Shown here in pieces: positions 21,663 through 30,493 of a stretch of DNA of 64,000 bases; the stretch's first letter is position 1, and every line of letters begins with the position of its first letter. The notes beneath the pieces were generated by a model, which worked only from the letters and a program-made list of their open reading frames with translations, had not been told where the DNA came from and did not search any database. The DNA is from an uncultured Granulosicoccaceae bacterium. GTDB lineage: Bacteria; Pseudomonadota; Gammaproteobacteria; Granulosicoccales; Granulosicoccaceae. Where the stretch lies: positions 124,001-188,000 of the forward strand of contig CALAJN010000011.1 in NCBI GenBank assembly GCA_937922675.1, in the 5' to 3' direction. The position numbers and the translations under genes were made by a program.

Positions 21663-23873
21663 ATGTTTGACAAGCTACTGGTGTGGACTGGACACGTGCT
21701 AATGGGCAGCGTGTTGGTGCTGATTGCCTCACAGCAGTCAGTATTTGCTCAGGACGACATTGTCGAGGAGCCCCTTGATGAATCCGTCGACGAAATTGTC
21801 GTGGAGGAGCCCGTCGAAGTCAGCGGCACGATCGCTGTTCCTCTCTCCGGGATGGGTCAGGCAGTGCGTATCGGAAACCTGTCAGCCACGCCGAGCACCA
21901 CATCGCTGGGCGTTGTGGAAATCGGTGAGACCGTGAACACCGAGGTTGTCCTGACCCACACCGGAGGTACTGACAGCCCTGCGATCGAGATTGGAGCGGT
22001 TGACGTGTTTGGGCAAAGTGCTGCAGAGCTCTCTACCTCTTTTGGCGGCTTCACCAGCTTGTCGCCTGGTGAATCGATAACGGTTGGAATCGCTTTCACA
22101 CCAGCGGTTACCGGGTCCAAGTCAGGAGGGTTGACGCTTGAGGTTGCAGGCGCCACAGCGCCCTTCGTCATCCTGCTGGAGGCGCAAGCGCGCTACCCCT
22201 ATCTTGCAGAAATCGGTAGCTCTGAATCCAGTCTGGGCTTTGGACAGGTGTTCCCCAACTTGACCTCCAGTCGCTCGGTTGTCTTGACCAATACCGGTGA
22301 GGAAGGGGCGCCGATGCTCAATGTCCTGTCAGCGCAGATCACCGGTGAACACGCTAGCTCCTTTGAAATGAACTTTGAACCGGTTGTACTTGCCAGCGGG
22401 GAGCTCTACGAGTTCGATATCACGCTTCAGGATGCGGCGGTAGGTGTTAAACAAGCAACACTTGCCATTGAACACGATGGAAACAACTTCGCCCTGTCTA
22501 TCCCTCTGGAAGGCAAGGTAGTCACGCCTGCCGATGTACCGGTCAGCTTTGATCAGAAGAATATTGCTACTGATATCGATAACGGCACCACCTTGGCTTT
22601 TGGTCCGGACGACAAGTTGTACATCGGGCAGCAGGACGGCAGCATTCACGTATTCAACGCTCAGCGCAGCGGCAACGGCAACTACTCGGTCAACAAACTT
22701 GAAGTCATCAACCTGATCAAGAATGTTCAGAATCACGATGATGATGGTGATGTCAACAACGCCATCAGTGAGCGCTTGCTGACGGGTATCTACCTGACAG
22801 GGACTGCGGCTCAGCCTGTCATCTGGGCGGCTTCCAGTGACCCACGAATTGGCGGTGGCCCCTCGGGTGCTGACAAGAATCTTGATACCAACTCGGGCAT
22901 TCTTCACAAGCTGACCAAGTCCGGCGGTACCTGGAGCAAACAGGATGTAGTAAGAGGACTTCCTCGCTCCGAAGAGAATCACGCCTCCAACGGCATCACC
23001 TTCAAAGATGGCAAGTTGCTGTTGATGTCCGGTGGGTTTACCAATTCCGGCTTGCCGTCCAACAACTTTGCAGAGACCTCCGAATACGCATTGTCAGCGG
23101 CTCTGCTTGAAATCGATGTAGATGCGATCGGCAATTCGACCTACGACTTGCCGACACTCGACGATGAAGATCGTCCGGGTGACCCGGATAACAATGATCC
23201 TTTTGGCGGTAATAACGGCAAAAATCAGGCAATGCTTGTCAGCGGTGGTCCGGTTCAGATCTACAGCCCGGGCTATCGTAATGCCTACGATATCGTGTTG
23301 ACTCAGTCGGGTCGCTTGTACACCTTTGACAATGGCCCGAATGCCGGTTGGGGTGGCGAGGCTGGTGGCGCTGCTTGCTCAAACGACTACATGGACGGTG
23401 GCAAAACGCATATCGATCATCTGCATTACATCACGCGCGGTTTCTATGCCGGTCACCCCAATCCGGTGAGGGGTAACAAGTCAAACACGTTTAACGATAG
23501 CAACCCGCAATCACCTATCGAAGTCGCTGCGAACCCGGACGAGTGTCAATACAAAGGGCCAAAGTCGGATGGCTCACTGACGTCCATCCAGGGCTCTACA
23601 AACGGCATTGACGAGTACACGGCTGACAATTTTTTCGGAACCATGGTCGGTGACATTATTGCCGTCACATTGAGCAGTAAAGCGGTAACACGAGTCGAGC
23701 TGAATGGCGCCGGGACCAAGGCCACCTCCAAGGAGACCATTGCCAATCTGAGTGGCGCAGTGGCACCTCTCGACCTGGTAGTACAAGGCGAGGACGATCT
23801 GTTCCCTGGAACAATCTGGGTCGTTGATTTTCAGAATTCGGATCTCTTTGTTCTGGAGCCTGACGACTACTGA
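21663..23873 (+). CDS. Exported choice-of-anchor-D / beta-propeller protein
   Basis: Secreted protein of 736 residues. The ATG at 21663 gives a clear signal peptide ending near SVFAQDD; the frame extends 201 bases further upstream, but those residues look non-coding and overlap the neighbouring gene. After an acidic linker there are two ASH/choice-of-anchor-D-like beta sandwiches (about 60-165 and 170-290; compare NTEVVLTHTGG with SRSVVLTNTGE). From about 300 a beta-propeller of the glucose/sorbosone-dehydrogenase type follows (LAFGPDDKLYIGQQDG, SPGYRNAYDIVLTQSGRLY). Asp-rich loops such as NHDDDGDVNN may bind calcium. The enzymatic residues of quinoprotein dehydrogenases could not be confirmed, so it may be an adhesin or an enzyme. 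It probably shares a transcript with the pentaheme gene. Confidence 0.8.
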   Translation: MFDKLLVWTGHVLMGSVLVLIASQQSVFAQDDIVEEPLDESVDEIVVEEPVEVSGTIAVPLSGMGQAVRIGNLSATPSTTSLGVVEIGETVNTEVVLTHTGGTDSPAIEIGAVDVFGQSAAELSTSFGGFTSLSPGESITVGIAFTPAVTGSKSGGLTLEVAGATAPFVILLEAQARYPYLAEIGSSESSLGFGQVFPNLTSSRSVVLTNTGEEGAPMLNVLSAQITGEHASSFEMNFEPVVLASGELYEFDITLQDAAVGVKQATLAIEHDGNNFALSIPLEGKVVTPADVPVSFDQKNIATDIDNGTTLAFGPDDKLYIGQQDGSIHVFNAQRSGNGNYSVNKLEVINLIKNVQNHDDDGDVNNAISERLLTGIYLTGTAAQPVIWAASSDPRIGGGPSGADKNLDTNSGILHKLTKSGGTWSKQDVVRGLPRSEENHASNGITFKDGKLLLMSGGFTNSGLPSNNFAETSEYALSAALLEIDVDAIGNSTYDLPTLDDEDRPGDPDNNDPFGGNNGKNQAMLVSGGPVQIYSPGYRNAYDIVLTQSGRLYTFDNGPNAGWGGEAGGAACSNDYMDGGKTHIDHLHYITRGFYAGHPNPVRGNKSNTFNDSNPQSPIEVAANPDECQYKGPKSDGSLTSIQGSTNGIDEYTADNFFGTMVGDIIAVTLSSKAVTRVELNGAGTKATSKETIANLSGAVAPLDLVVQGEDDLFPGTIWVVDFQNSDLFVLEPDDY

Positions 23874-23897
23874 TCTGTGGGAAACAAACACAGATCA
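23871..23897 (+). terminator. Perfect 9-bp hairpin at the end of the beta-propeller gene
   Basis: TGATCTGTG (23871-23879) and CACAGATCA (23889-23897) pair perfectly around a nine-base loop, and the stem includes the stop codon. No T-run follows, so it may be a partial terminator or an mRNA-stabilising stem between this gene and the pentaheme gene. Confidence 0.4.
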
Positions 23898-24043
23898 CCG
23901 ATAAGTGTGCCGTGATCCACAGTTCTGACTTGTCGACTCAGCTTTTGCAAACGGCTCAATGTCGCTCCTCGTTCTGCCGCTAAAGGGGGGGTGAAAGGAA
24001 AGATCTCTCGACATGGTCGTTGAAACTTGAAGCTGGTAACACG

Positions 24044-26011
24044 ATGACAAACGCTCGTACATCTCTGTTCGTTGCCGCTGCTGCCTTGCTGATGGCTGCC
24101 TGTAATGGCGGCGGTGAATCCAGCAACAACCTCGATTTCTCGCAGGTAGATCCCTTGCCGCAGAAGCGCAACCTGCTACCGAGTATTTCGCAGGCTGACG
24201 CCACCTTCAATACAGTCCACCACGCCGGTTCCGAGGTGTGCAGTGAGTGCCACAGCTCCGACGAGATGACCGTGCCCACCGATTCAGGTGTGGACAAGAA
24301 CGTGTCCATTGGTATGGCCTGGCGTACCAGTGTCATGGCCAATGGTGCCCGAGACCCGTATTGGCACGCTGTTGTTGCCTGGGAGCTCGACGAGTACCCG
24401 ATGCTCGAGGACACGATCAACGACAAATGCACGGTGTGTCATGCACCCATGGCGCACGACTATGCAAAAAAAGAAGGTTTGACTCTACGCCTGTTTGATG
24501 ACATTCAAACAGGTGAGCCTGGAATCTACAGCTGGGAACGGCCAGAGCTTGACGAGACAGAAGAGGGCGGCATCGAGCCTGAGCGCAGCGCCGAGCAGCT
24601 GATCGGCGACACACTCTTTGATCATGCGATGGACGGTATCAGTTGCTCGCTGTGCCACCAGATGGACGGCGGAAACTTTGGCACCGAGGATAGCTTCACA
24701 GGGGGCTACGCCATCCTTGATGCTCGCGATCTCGATAGCAGGCCGGCGTATGGTCAGTACGAGAATCCGGATGCCGCGTACATGAATGCACAGACAGCAC
24801 GCCCGGCAGATGACATCCCAGGCTTTCTTGCCCAACAGTCACCGCACATCAGCACCTCGGAGACCTGTGCAACCTGTCACAACCTCAACATTCAGCCCGT
24901 GGATACCAATGGTGTGCCTCTCGAGGATGGTGTGCACTTCGCAGAACAGGCCAACTACACCGAGTGGTTGCTTAGTGATTACCGCACGGGAGGGCCGCTG
25001 GAGGCGTCATGCCAGGATTGCCATATGCCCAAATTGGATACGCCGGTAAAAATAGCGTCTGGTACCGGCAACTTCCCTCGGGAAGACTTTGCCGAGCACA
25101 CGTTTCTGGGTGCGAATACCGTCATGCAGACCATGTTCCGCGACTTCAGCGAGGAGCTGGGTATTCCCGCTGACATCAGCGCTGCAGACTTTGATGAGTC
25201 GATCAAACGTAACCGTGAGTTTCTCAGAACGTCGGCCGACCTGGAGGTGCTCAACCTCGAGCGTGAGCCTGTTGTCGTCGCTGACACTGTCACTGCTACT
25301 GAAGAAGAACCGGCCGAGTCAGAAGCCACTGAGTCCGAGGTAGTCGAAGGCGAGGCGGCCGAGGCAATGGAGGAGCTTTCCTTCGATGTTGTCATCGAGA
25401 ACAATGCCGGACATAAACTGCCTACGGGCTATCACTCACGTCGAGTCTATGTGCATGTGCAAATCTCCAGTGATGAAGGTGTTGTCTGGCAAAGCGGCCG
25501 GATTGATGAGGCTGGACGTATTGCAGGACTATCCGAGGACACCAATGCGCATAGTTGGGAGTTGCATTACGACGTAATCACAGATCAGTCGCAAGTGCAG
25601 GTCTACCAGGCAGTCGTGGGTAATTCCGACGGTGATCGCACGCCGTCGCTCATCAACGGCAACCATTATCTGAAGGACAATCGGATTCTGCCCAAGGGCT
25701 ACGACAAGGCGGCTGTCGCCAATGGGGCCGCCCAGCTCCCGAGCTTTGGTACCTTTGGTGAGGCTGCCAACGACAATGACTTTGACGGTGGCACTGACAC
25801 GATTACCTACAAGGCTCGCGTCCCGGCGGGAGCCGACTACCGGGTGCTCGTGGAGCTGCGCTATCAGCCAATGGCCTACGGACACCTGCAAGAGCTCTTT
25901 CTCAAGAGCGATCGGCTCGATGTGATGGACATGTTCAGGACGATCTACGATGCCACCGAGTTGCGCGATGAGGTTATCGCCACCAAAACGGTTCTGTTGG
26001 ATGCCCAGTAG
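24044..26011 (+). CDS. Pentaheme c-type cytochrome lipoprotein
   Basis: Electron-transfer lipoprotein of 655 residues. A signal sequence ends in the lipobox LMAAC with lipidated Cys at 20. Five CxxCH heme sites are visible: CSECH at 66, CTVCH at 129, CSLCH at 201, CATCH at 275 and CQDCH at 323. A Glu-rich linker (about 405-440) then leads to a beta-rich C-terminal domain that begins near NNAGHKLPTGYHSRR, a pattern typical of cytochrome c554-like multiheme proteins. The residue after the lipidated Cys is Asn, not Asp, which predicts sorting to the outer membrane. The start ATG 24044 is preferred to TTG 24020. It lies 170 bases after the beta-propeller gene. The electron donor and acceptor are unknown. 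Confidence 0.9.
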   Translation: MTNARTSLFVAAAALLMAACNGGGESSNNLDFSQVDPLPQKRNLLPSISQADATFNTVHHAGSEVCSECHSSDEMTVPTDSGVDKNVSIGMAWRTSVMANGARDPYWHAVVAWELDEYPMLEDTINDKCTVCHAPMAHDYAKKEGLTLRLFDDIQTGEPGIYSWERPELDETEEGGIEPERSAEQLIGDTLFDHAMDGISCSLCHQMDGGNFGTEDSFTGGYAILDARDLDSRPAYGQYENPDAAYMNAQTARPADDIPGFLAQQSPHISTSETCATCHNLNIQPVDTNGVPLEDGVHFAEQANYTEWLLSDYRTGGPLEASCQDCHMPKLDTPVKIASGTGNFPREDFAEHTFLGANTVMQTMFRDFSEELGIPADISAADFDESIKRNREFLRTSADLEVLNLEREPVVVADTVTATEEEPAESEATESEVVEGEAAEAMEELSFDVVIENNAGHKLPTGYHSRRVYVHVQISSDEGVVWQSGRIDEAGRIAGLSEDTNAHSWELHYDVITDQSQVQVYQAVVGNSDGDRTPSLINGNHYLKDNRILPKGYDKAAVANGAAQLPSFGTFGEAANDNDFDGGTDTITYKARVPAGADYRVLVELRYQPMAYGHLQELFLKSDRLDVMDMFRTIYDATELRDEVIATKTVLLDAQ

Positions 26012-26109
26012 GTGCCGGCTCGGCTGACGTTTCGCTATACTCCGCAGCAAGCGAGCCGCGCAAGTATCTGAATCGACTCAGATGCCGCGCTCCTTCGGAG
26101 TTGCGTTTC

Positions 26110-26730
26110 ATGATCCTGAGCCCCTTCAAGGCGCTTTGCGCCGCGTCCAAGCTGTCACCAGAGGCCGCTCTCACGCGTGTCATGGCCAAAGTCGGCCTTG
26201 TCATCCTGATGCTGTGCGGTGGCTCAGCGTTCGCACAGAGCAACCTCGAATACCGTATCGGGCCTGAGGACGTACTTCACATCTCGGTCTGGCAGGAAGA
26301 AGATCTCGACCGCGAGGTGCTGGTGCGCCCGGATGGCGGTATCTCCTTTCCGCTTGCCGGAGATTTGCAGGTCTCGGGGCGAACTCCTCTGGAAATTCAG
26401 GACGAGATTCGCTCGCGCCTACAGCGTTTTGTGCCGGATGCCGAAGTCACCGTATCGGTCGAGACCGTATCTGGCTACACCATTTTTGTGCTCGGCGAGG
26501 TCAACAAGCCAGGACAATACACCTTGGGACGCTATGTCGATGTCCTTCAGGCATTGACCTTGGCGGGGGGTACCACGGCCTTTGCCAATGAGCGAAGCGT
26601 GACGATCAGACGCCGGCAGGACGGCCAGGAAATTATCCTGCCTTTCAACTATCGCGACGCCAAGCGTGGCCGCGAGCGCGACGGGCAGAATGTGATTCTG
26701 CAAAGCGGTGATGTAGTGGTCGTTCCCTGA
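26110..26730 (+). CDS. Polysaccharide export protein (Wza/KpsD-like, Poly_export + SLBB)
   Basis: Periplasmic or outer-membrane export protein of 206 residues. After a signal peptide (ILMLCGGSAFAQ) comes the Poly_export domain (YRIGPEDVLHISVWQEEDL, VLVRPDGGISFPLAGDLQV) and one SLBB domain (FVLGEVNKPGQYTLGRYVDV to ILQSGDVVVVP). The size matches the short Wza relatives tied to exosortase-type polysaccharide systems, not the longer octameric Wza. No lipobox is visible. Starts at TTG 26101, ATG 26110 and ATG 26182 are all in frame; ATG 26182 gives the neatest signal peptide. It sits 31 bases before the outer-membrane barrel gene. No glycosyltransferase or Wzc-like kinase is nearby. Confidence 0.9.
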   Translation: MILSPFKALCAASKLSPEAALTRVMAKVGLVILMLCGGSAFAQSNLEYRIGPEDVLHISVWQEEDLDREVLVRPDGGISFPLAGDLQVSGRTPLEIQDEIRSRLQRFVPDAEVTVSVETVSGYTIFVLGEVNKPGQYTLGRYVDVLQALTLAGGTTAFANERSVTIRRRQDGQEIILPFNYRDAKRGRERDGQNVILQSGDVVVVP

Positions 26731-26761
26731 GGCAGCAGCAAAGCGCGGCGGACTGCAACCG

Positions 26762-28297
26762 ATGGTATCGCACTTACCGGCCGAGGCCGTGTTGAGGCCG
26801 GGCTCATGGTCAGGTTCAATCGCGGCTGTGATCGCAGGTTTGCTGTTGGCCTCTGCAGCCGATGCGAACTGGATATTCAGACCCTCTCTGGGGCTCGATC
26901 AGCGCTTTGACGATAACTACAGCCTTGTGCCCGTCGGCGAGGATGCGATCAGCGCAACTCGATTGATTACGGATTTGAGGCTGTCACGCGAGACTCCCAC
27001 ATTCAGTCTTCAGGGTATTGCACGAGCCGACATACGGCTGGAGATCGGTGACACTGACGACAATGAACTGCAATCCAATCGATTGCTGTTACTTGATATG
27101 GAGCGTCGGGGCAGACGTTCGCGCTTTGGTCTGGATGCGCAAGCGATTCTGGATACGCCGAGTCGGGATATCGTCTCGGACGTGACCAACTCCAGTGATG
27201 TGGCCGTCGATAGCGGCGTGGTAACACAGAGTTTTGATGTCGAGCGGTTTCGCCGTGATATCTCGCCCTCGTTTCAGTTTGACCTGTCGAGGCGTTCGAC
27301 TATCGAAGGAGGGCTGACGTACAGTCTCGTCAAGCATCAGACGCCGTCGGTACAGGACACCTTGTTTGATCAGTATCAGCGGTTACTGAGCTCTGGAAGC
27401 GACACCCAGCCTGCCCCCACACCGGAAACGCGCCCGGAACTATTTGACGAGAACGGTGAGATATTCACCCGCGACACGGTCTCGACCGACCAGACGGGCG
27501 TGTTTACACCCTCGGGTGAGTTGGATGACTACGAGGATCTATCGTTAACGCTCGGCTATCGGTATAGCCTTTCTCGTATCTCCAGCGTGTCGTTCAATAT
27601 TGGCTACAGCCTGTTGACCGCTGAGGAAGAGGTCGATGGCAGTGCGCTCACTTTCGAGGACCTGACCTTCAGCGAAGCCGCTCCGGAAATCAGACGTGCG
27701 CCACGCCGAGAGTCTGAAGACACAACTACCAGTATTCGTCTTGGTTATCAGCGTTCGCTGACTCAGACGTTGGATGCAGGGGTGCAAATCGGTGCGTACA
27801 GCAATACCAGCGACGAAACCCTCTTGTTTACCAGCCTGAGCGACGGGAGTATCACGACTGCTGACCCGACCAAGACTAAAGATGACGGTTTTCTTGCCAG
27901 TATTTCTCTAGACAAGGACGCAGGATTGACTCGTTACTCAGTCAGATTCGCCGTCGATGTATTGCCTAGCAGTACAGGTGGTCGGGTGGAGACCAATGAA
28001 CTGATTGGTCAGGTGTTCAGGACGATTACTCCACGGTTTGATGTGTCTCTGCGAGGGCAGGCTTATGAGCCAGATCGACTCGGCACACAGGATCAGGATC
28101 GCTTCTCGCGCCGCTTCATCAGTCTTGAGCCGCGACTGATCTGGCGCTTCCAACGTGATTGGACCCTCGGAGCCGCGTATCGCTATCGGCGGCAAAAGGC
28201 GCGCGTGGATGCTGAATCCAGCGAGAGTAATGCGATACTGCTTTCGATCAGGTATGTGCCACCGTCAAAGATCCGCGATCGCAACGAGAATCTGTAA
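26762..28297 (+). CDS. Outer-membrane beta-barrel protein
   Basis: Product of 511 residues with an N-terminal signal peptide (IAAVIAGLLLASAADA) and then alternating polar and hydrophobic strands rich in aromatic and Arg residues (LTLGYRYSLSRISSVSFNIG, TSIRLGYQRSL, TLGAAYRYRRQKA), the pattern of a large transmembrane barrel. The strand near the C-terminus is NAILLSIRYV, followed by a short basic tail. It resembles outer-membrane proteins associated with exopolysaccharide or PEP-CTERM systems and lies directly after the polysaccharide export gene, so the two probably form one secretion unit. Its position after the pentaheme cytochrome also allows a role as an outer-membrane conduit, which is speculative. 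Confidence 0.78.
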   Translation: MVSHLPAEAVLRPGSWSGSIAAVIAGLLLASAADANWIFRPSLGLDQRFDDNYSLVPVGEDAISATRLITDLRLSRETPTFSLQGIARADIRLEIGDTDDNELQSNRLLLLDMERRGRRSRFGLDAQAILDTPSRDIVSDVTNSSDVAVDSGVVTQSFDVERFRRDISPSFQFDLSRRSTIEGGLTYSLVKHQTPSVQDTLFDQYQRLLSSGSDTQPAPTPETRPELFDENGEIFTRDTVSTDQTGVFTPSGELDDYEDLSLTLGYRYSLSRISSVSFNIGYSLLTAEEEVDGSALTFEDLTFSEAAPEIRRAPRRESEDTTTSIRLGYQRSLTQTLDAGVQIGAYSNTSDETLLFTSLSDGSITTADPTKTKDDGFLASISLDKDAGLTRYSVRFAVDVLPSSTGGRVETNELIGQVFRTITPRFDVSLRGQAYEPDRLGTQDQDRFSRRFISLEPRLIWRFQRDWTLGAAYRYRRQKARVDAESSESNAILLSIRYVPPSKIRDRNENL

Positions 28298-28330
28298 CAG
28301 GAGCCAGTAGCGCGCGTCGGCCCTGGTCGG

Positions 28331-29266
28331 TTAACTCCGGGTCAACAAAAACTCGATCAACGCCTTCTGTGCGTGCAAGCGATTGCCCGCTTCAGCCCAG
28401 ACGACACTCATCGGCCCATCGATGACATCGGCCTCCACTTCCTCGCCGCGATGCGCGGGCAGGCAGTGCATGAACAAGGCGCCCTCGGCAGTCTCCTGCA
28501 TCAGTTGCATGTTTACGCAATAGTCTGCAAAGGCCTTCTTGCGCTGCGCCTCTTCTTCCTCTTGACCCATGCTGGCCCAAACGTCTGTGACCACAAGGTC
28601 TGCGCCGCGGCATGCTTCAGCAGGTGTTGTTACACGCTGCGCATTGGAGCCTGCAGCGGTGAGCAAGTTGGCGTCCGGAGTGTAATTGTCCGGGCAGGCA
28701 ATCAGTAATTCAAAGTCGAGCAGCTTGGCGGTATTGATGTAGGAGTTGCACATGTTGTTGCCATCACCGATCCACGCAACACGCTTGCCTGCGATGTCTC
28801 CGGAGTGATCCAGAAAGGTCTGCATATCCGCAAGCATCTGGCAGGGATGCAACAGATCGGTCAGGGCATTGATCACAGGAACTCTGCTCGCGGCCGCGAA
28901 ACGTTCCAATGCGGTGTGCGAAAAAGTGCGCACAGAGATAACGTCGACCATTTCGGAGAGCACACGCGATGTATCCTCGATCGGCTCCCCGCGACCAATC
29001 TGGGTGTCGTTTGGCGAGAGATAGATCGCGTGCCCTCCGAGCTGCGTCATGGCAACTTCAAAAGAGACACGTGTACGTGTTGATGACTTTTCGAAGATCA
29101 TGCCGAGCGTTCGGCGCGGCAACAGGGCTTCGCTGGTGCCAGACTCGTGTTGCTCGCGAAATTCACCACCGCGTTTGATGATCTGCCGAAACTCGTCTGC
29201 GCTCAGATCAAACTCGCTCAGAAAATGGCGTGCTGAGTCAAGCTGCGAACTACGCATGAGACTCAT
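28331..29266 (-). CDS. argF: Ornithine carbamoyltransferase
   Basis: Arginine biosynthesis enzyme that joins carbamoyl phosphate and ornithine to give citrulline; cytoplasmic trimer. About 311 residues with the carbamoyl-phosphate motif SSTRTR in EKSSTRTRVSFEVAMTQLGG, HPCQMLAD, and the ornithine-site HCLPAHRGEEV. The whole family length is present. Three in-frame starts lie close together (TTG 29272, ATG 29266, ATG 29257); all overlap the end of argD, so translation is coupled. I chose ATG 29266. Gene order argD-argF is a common arginine arrangement; no argR or ARG box could be recognised upstream of argD. Confidence 0.96.
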   Translation of the reverse strand: MSLMRSSQLDSARHFLSEFDLSADEFRQIIKRGGEFREQHESGTSEALLPRRTLGMIFEKSSTRTRVSFEVAMTQLGGHAIYLSPNDTQIGRGEPIEDTSRVLSEMVDVISVRTFSHTALERFAAASRVPVINALTDLLHPCQMLADMQTFLDHSGDIAGKRVAWIGDGNNMCNSYINTAKLLDFELLIACPDNYTPDANLLTAAGSNAQRVTTPAEACRGADLVVTDVWASMGQEEEEAQRKKAFADYCVNMQLMQETAEGALFMHCLPAHRGEEVEADVIDGPMSVVWAEAGNRLHAQKALIEFLLTRS

Positions 29267-30434
29267 TTTCAAGAAAGACTACGATCAGCCCGGCAACACG
29301 GTCCACCACATCATCCGCCTCGGCATCTGTCAGCACATAAGGCGGTAGCAAGCGCACCACTGAGCCCGCCGTGACATTGATCAGTATTCCGGCCTCAAGT
29401 GCCTTGAGCATAAGCTCTGAACAGGGTCGATCAAGCTCAATACCAATCATCAGGCCGCGGCCGCGAATGTCCTTGATGCCGGCTCTGTTGTGCAGAGCGC
29501 TGCGAAAACGATCAAGCATGCGTGTGCCGAGTGCGTCGGCGCGCTCAACATAGCCCTTGTCTTCGATTTCCTGAACAACGGTCAAGGCTGTGCGGCAGGC
29601 GATCGGGTTGCCGCCGAAAGTTGTGCCGTGACTGCCCGGCTGTATCAACTCAGCCGCGGCACCATGAGCAAGGCAAGCCCCTATAGGCATGCCATTGCCA
29701 AGCGACTTGGCAAGACTCATGACATCAGGCTTGATACCGGCATGCTGGTGAGCAAACCAACGCCCGGTGCGCCCCATGCCAGATTGAATTTCGTCGCACA
29801 TGAGTAGCCAGTTCTGCTTGTCGCAGATGGCGCGCAAGCCTGGTAGATAGTTGTCGCCTGGTACATTGATACCGCCTTCACCTTGCACCGGTTCGATGAG
29901 CACCGCCGCAATGTCATCACGAGATATGGCCAATGACTCGATCGCATTCAGATCATCGAAGGGCACCACCAGAAAGCCTGGCGTACGCTGACCAAAGCCA
30001 TCCATCAACTTCTCGTTGCCTGTGGCTGAAATGGTTGCAAGTGTTCGGCCGTGAAAAGCGGTGTCCGTGACGATCACCATCGGCTCGGCAATACCGCGGC
30101 CGGTACCATGACGGCGGGCAATCTTGATGGCAGCCTCGTTGGCCTCAGCGCCCGAGTTACAAAAAAAGGCCTTGTCCATGCCGGAGACCCGGCACAGTTC
30201 TGTGCCCAGGGATTCTTGCTCAGGGATTCCGTAGAGGTTGGAGACGTGCAGCAGGGTGCTCGCCTGATCAGCGATGGCAGCGGCGATGGTGCTATTGGCA
30301 TGACCCAGCGAGCACACGGCTATTCCTGACAGAGCGTCGAGGTAGCGGCGGCCCTCGGTGTCCCACAGCGTGGCACCTTCACCACGCGCCATCGTGACCG
30401 GAAGGCGGCCATAGGCGGACATCAATGCACTCAT
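29250..30434 (-). CDS. argD: Acetylornithine/succinyldiaminopimelate aminotransferase
   Basis: Pyridoxal-phosphate enzyme of arginine (and possibly lysine) biosynthesis, 394 residues, class III aminotransferase. Seen: LSGIAVCSLGHA, FFCNSGAEANEAAIKIAR, the cofactor Asp in LLMCDEIQSGMGRTG, the Schiff-base Lys in SLAKSLGNGMPIG, and GTTFGGNPIACR. The 3' end overlaps argF, which follows on the same strand, so the two steps are co-expressed. The gene is divergent from rlmA, and the roughly 60 bases between them must hold both promoters. Confidence 0.96.
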   Translation of the reverse strand: MSALMSAYGRLPVTMARGEGATLWDTEGRRYLDALSGIAVCSLGHANSTIAAAIADQASTLLHVSNLYGIPEQESLGTELCRVSGMDKAFFCNSGAEANEAAIKIARRHGTGRGIAEPMVIVTDTAFHGRTLATISATGNEKLMDGFGQRTPGFLVVPFDDLNAIESLAISRDDIAAVLIEPVQGEGGINVPGDNYLPGLRAICDKQNWLLMCDEIQSGMGRTGRWFAHQHAGIKPDVMSLAKSLGNGMPIGACLAHGAAAELIQPGSHGTTFGGNPIACRTALTVVQEIEDKGYVERADALGTRMLDRFRSALHNRAGIKDIRGRGLMIGIELDRPCSELMLKALEAGILINVTAGSVVRLLPPYVLTDAEADDVVDRVAGLIVVFLENESHA

Positions 30435-30493
30435 CTGAGCTCAAAACCCGTTTGGGGGTTGGGCATGGTAATCGACATAAGACATGATGGGGC

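Noticed and set aside
22329-22982. 217-codon minus-strand frame
   Set aside because: Antisense to the middle of the beta-propeller gene and without recognisable features.
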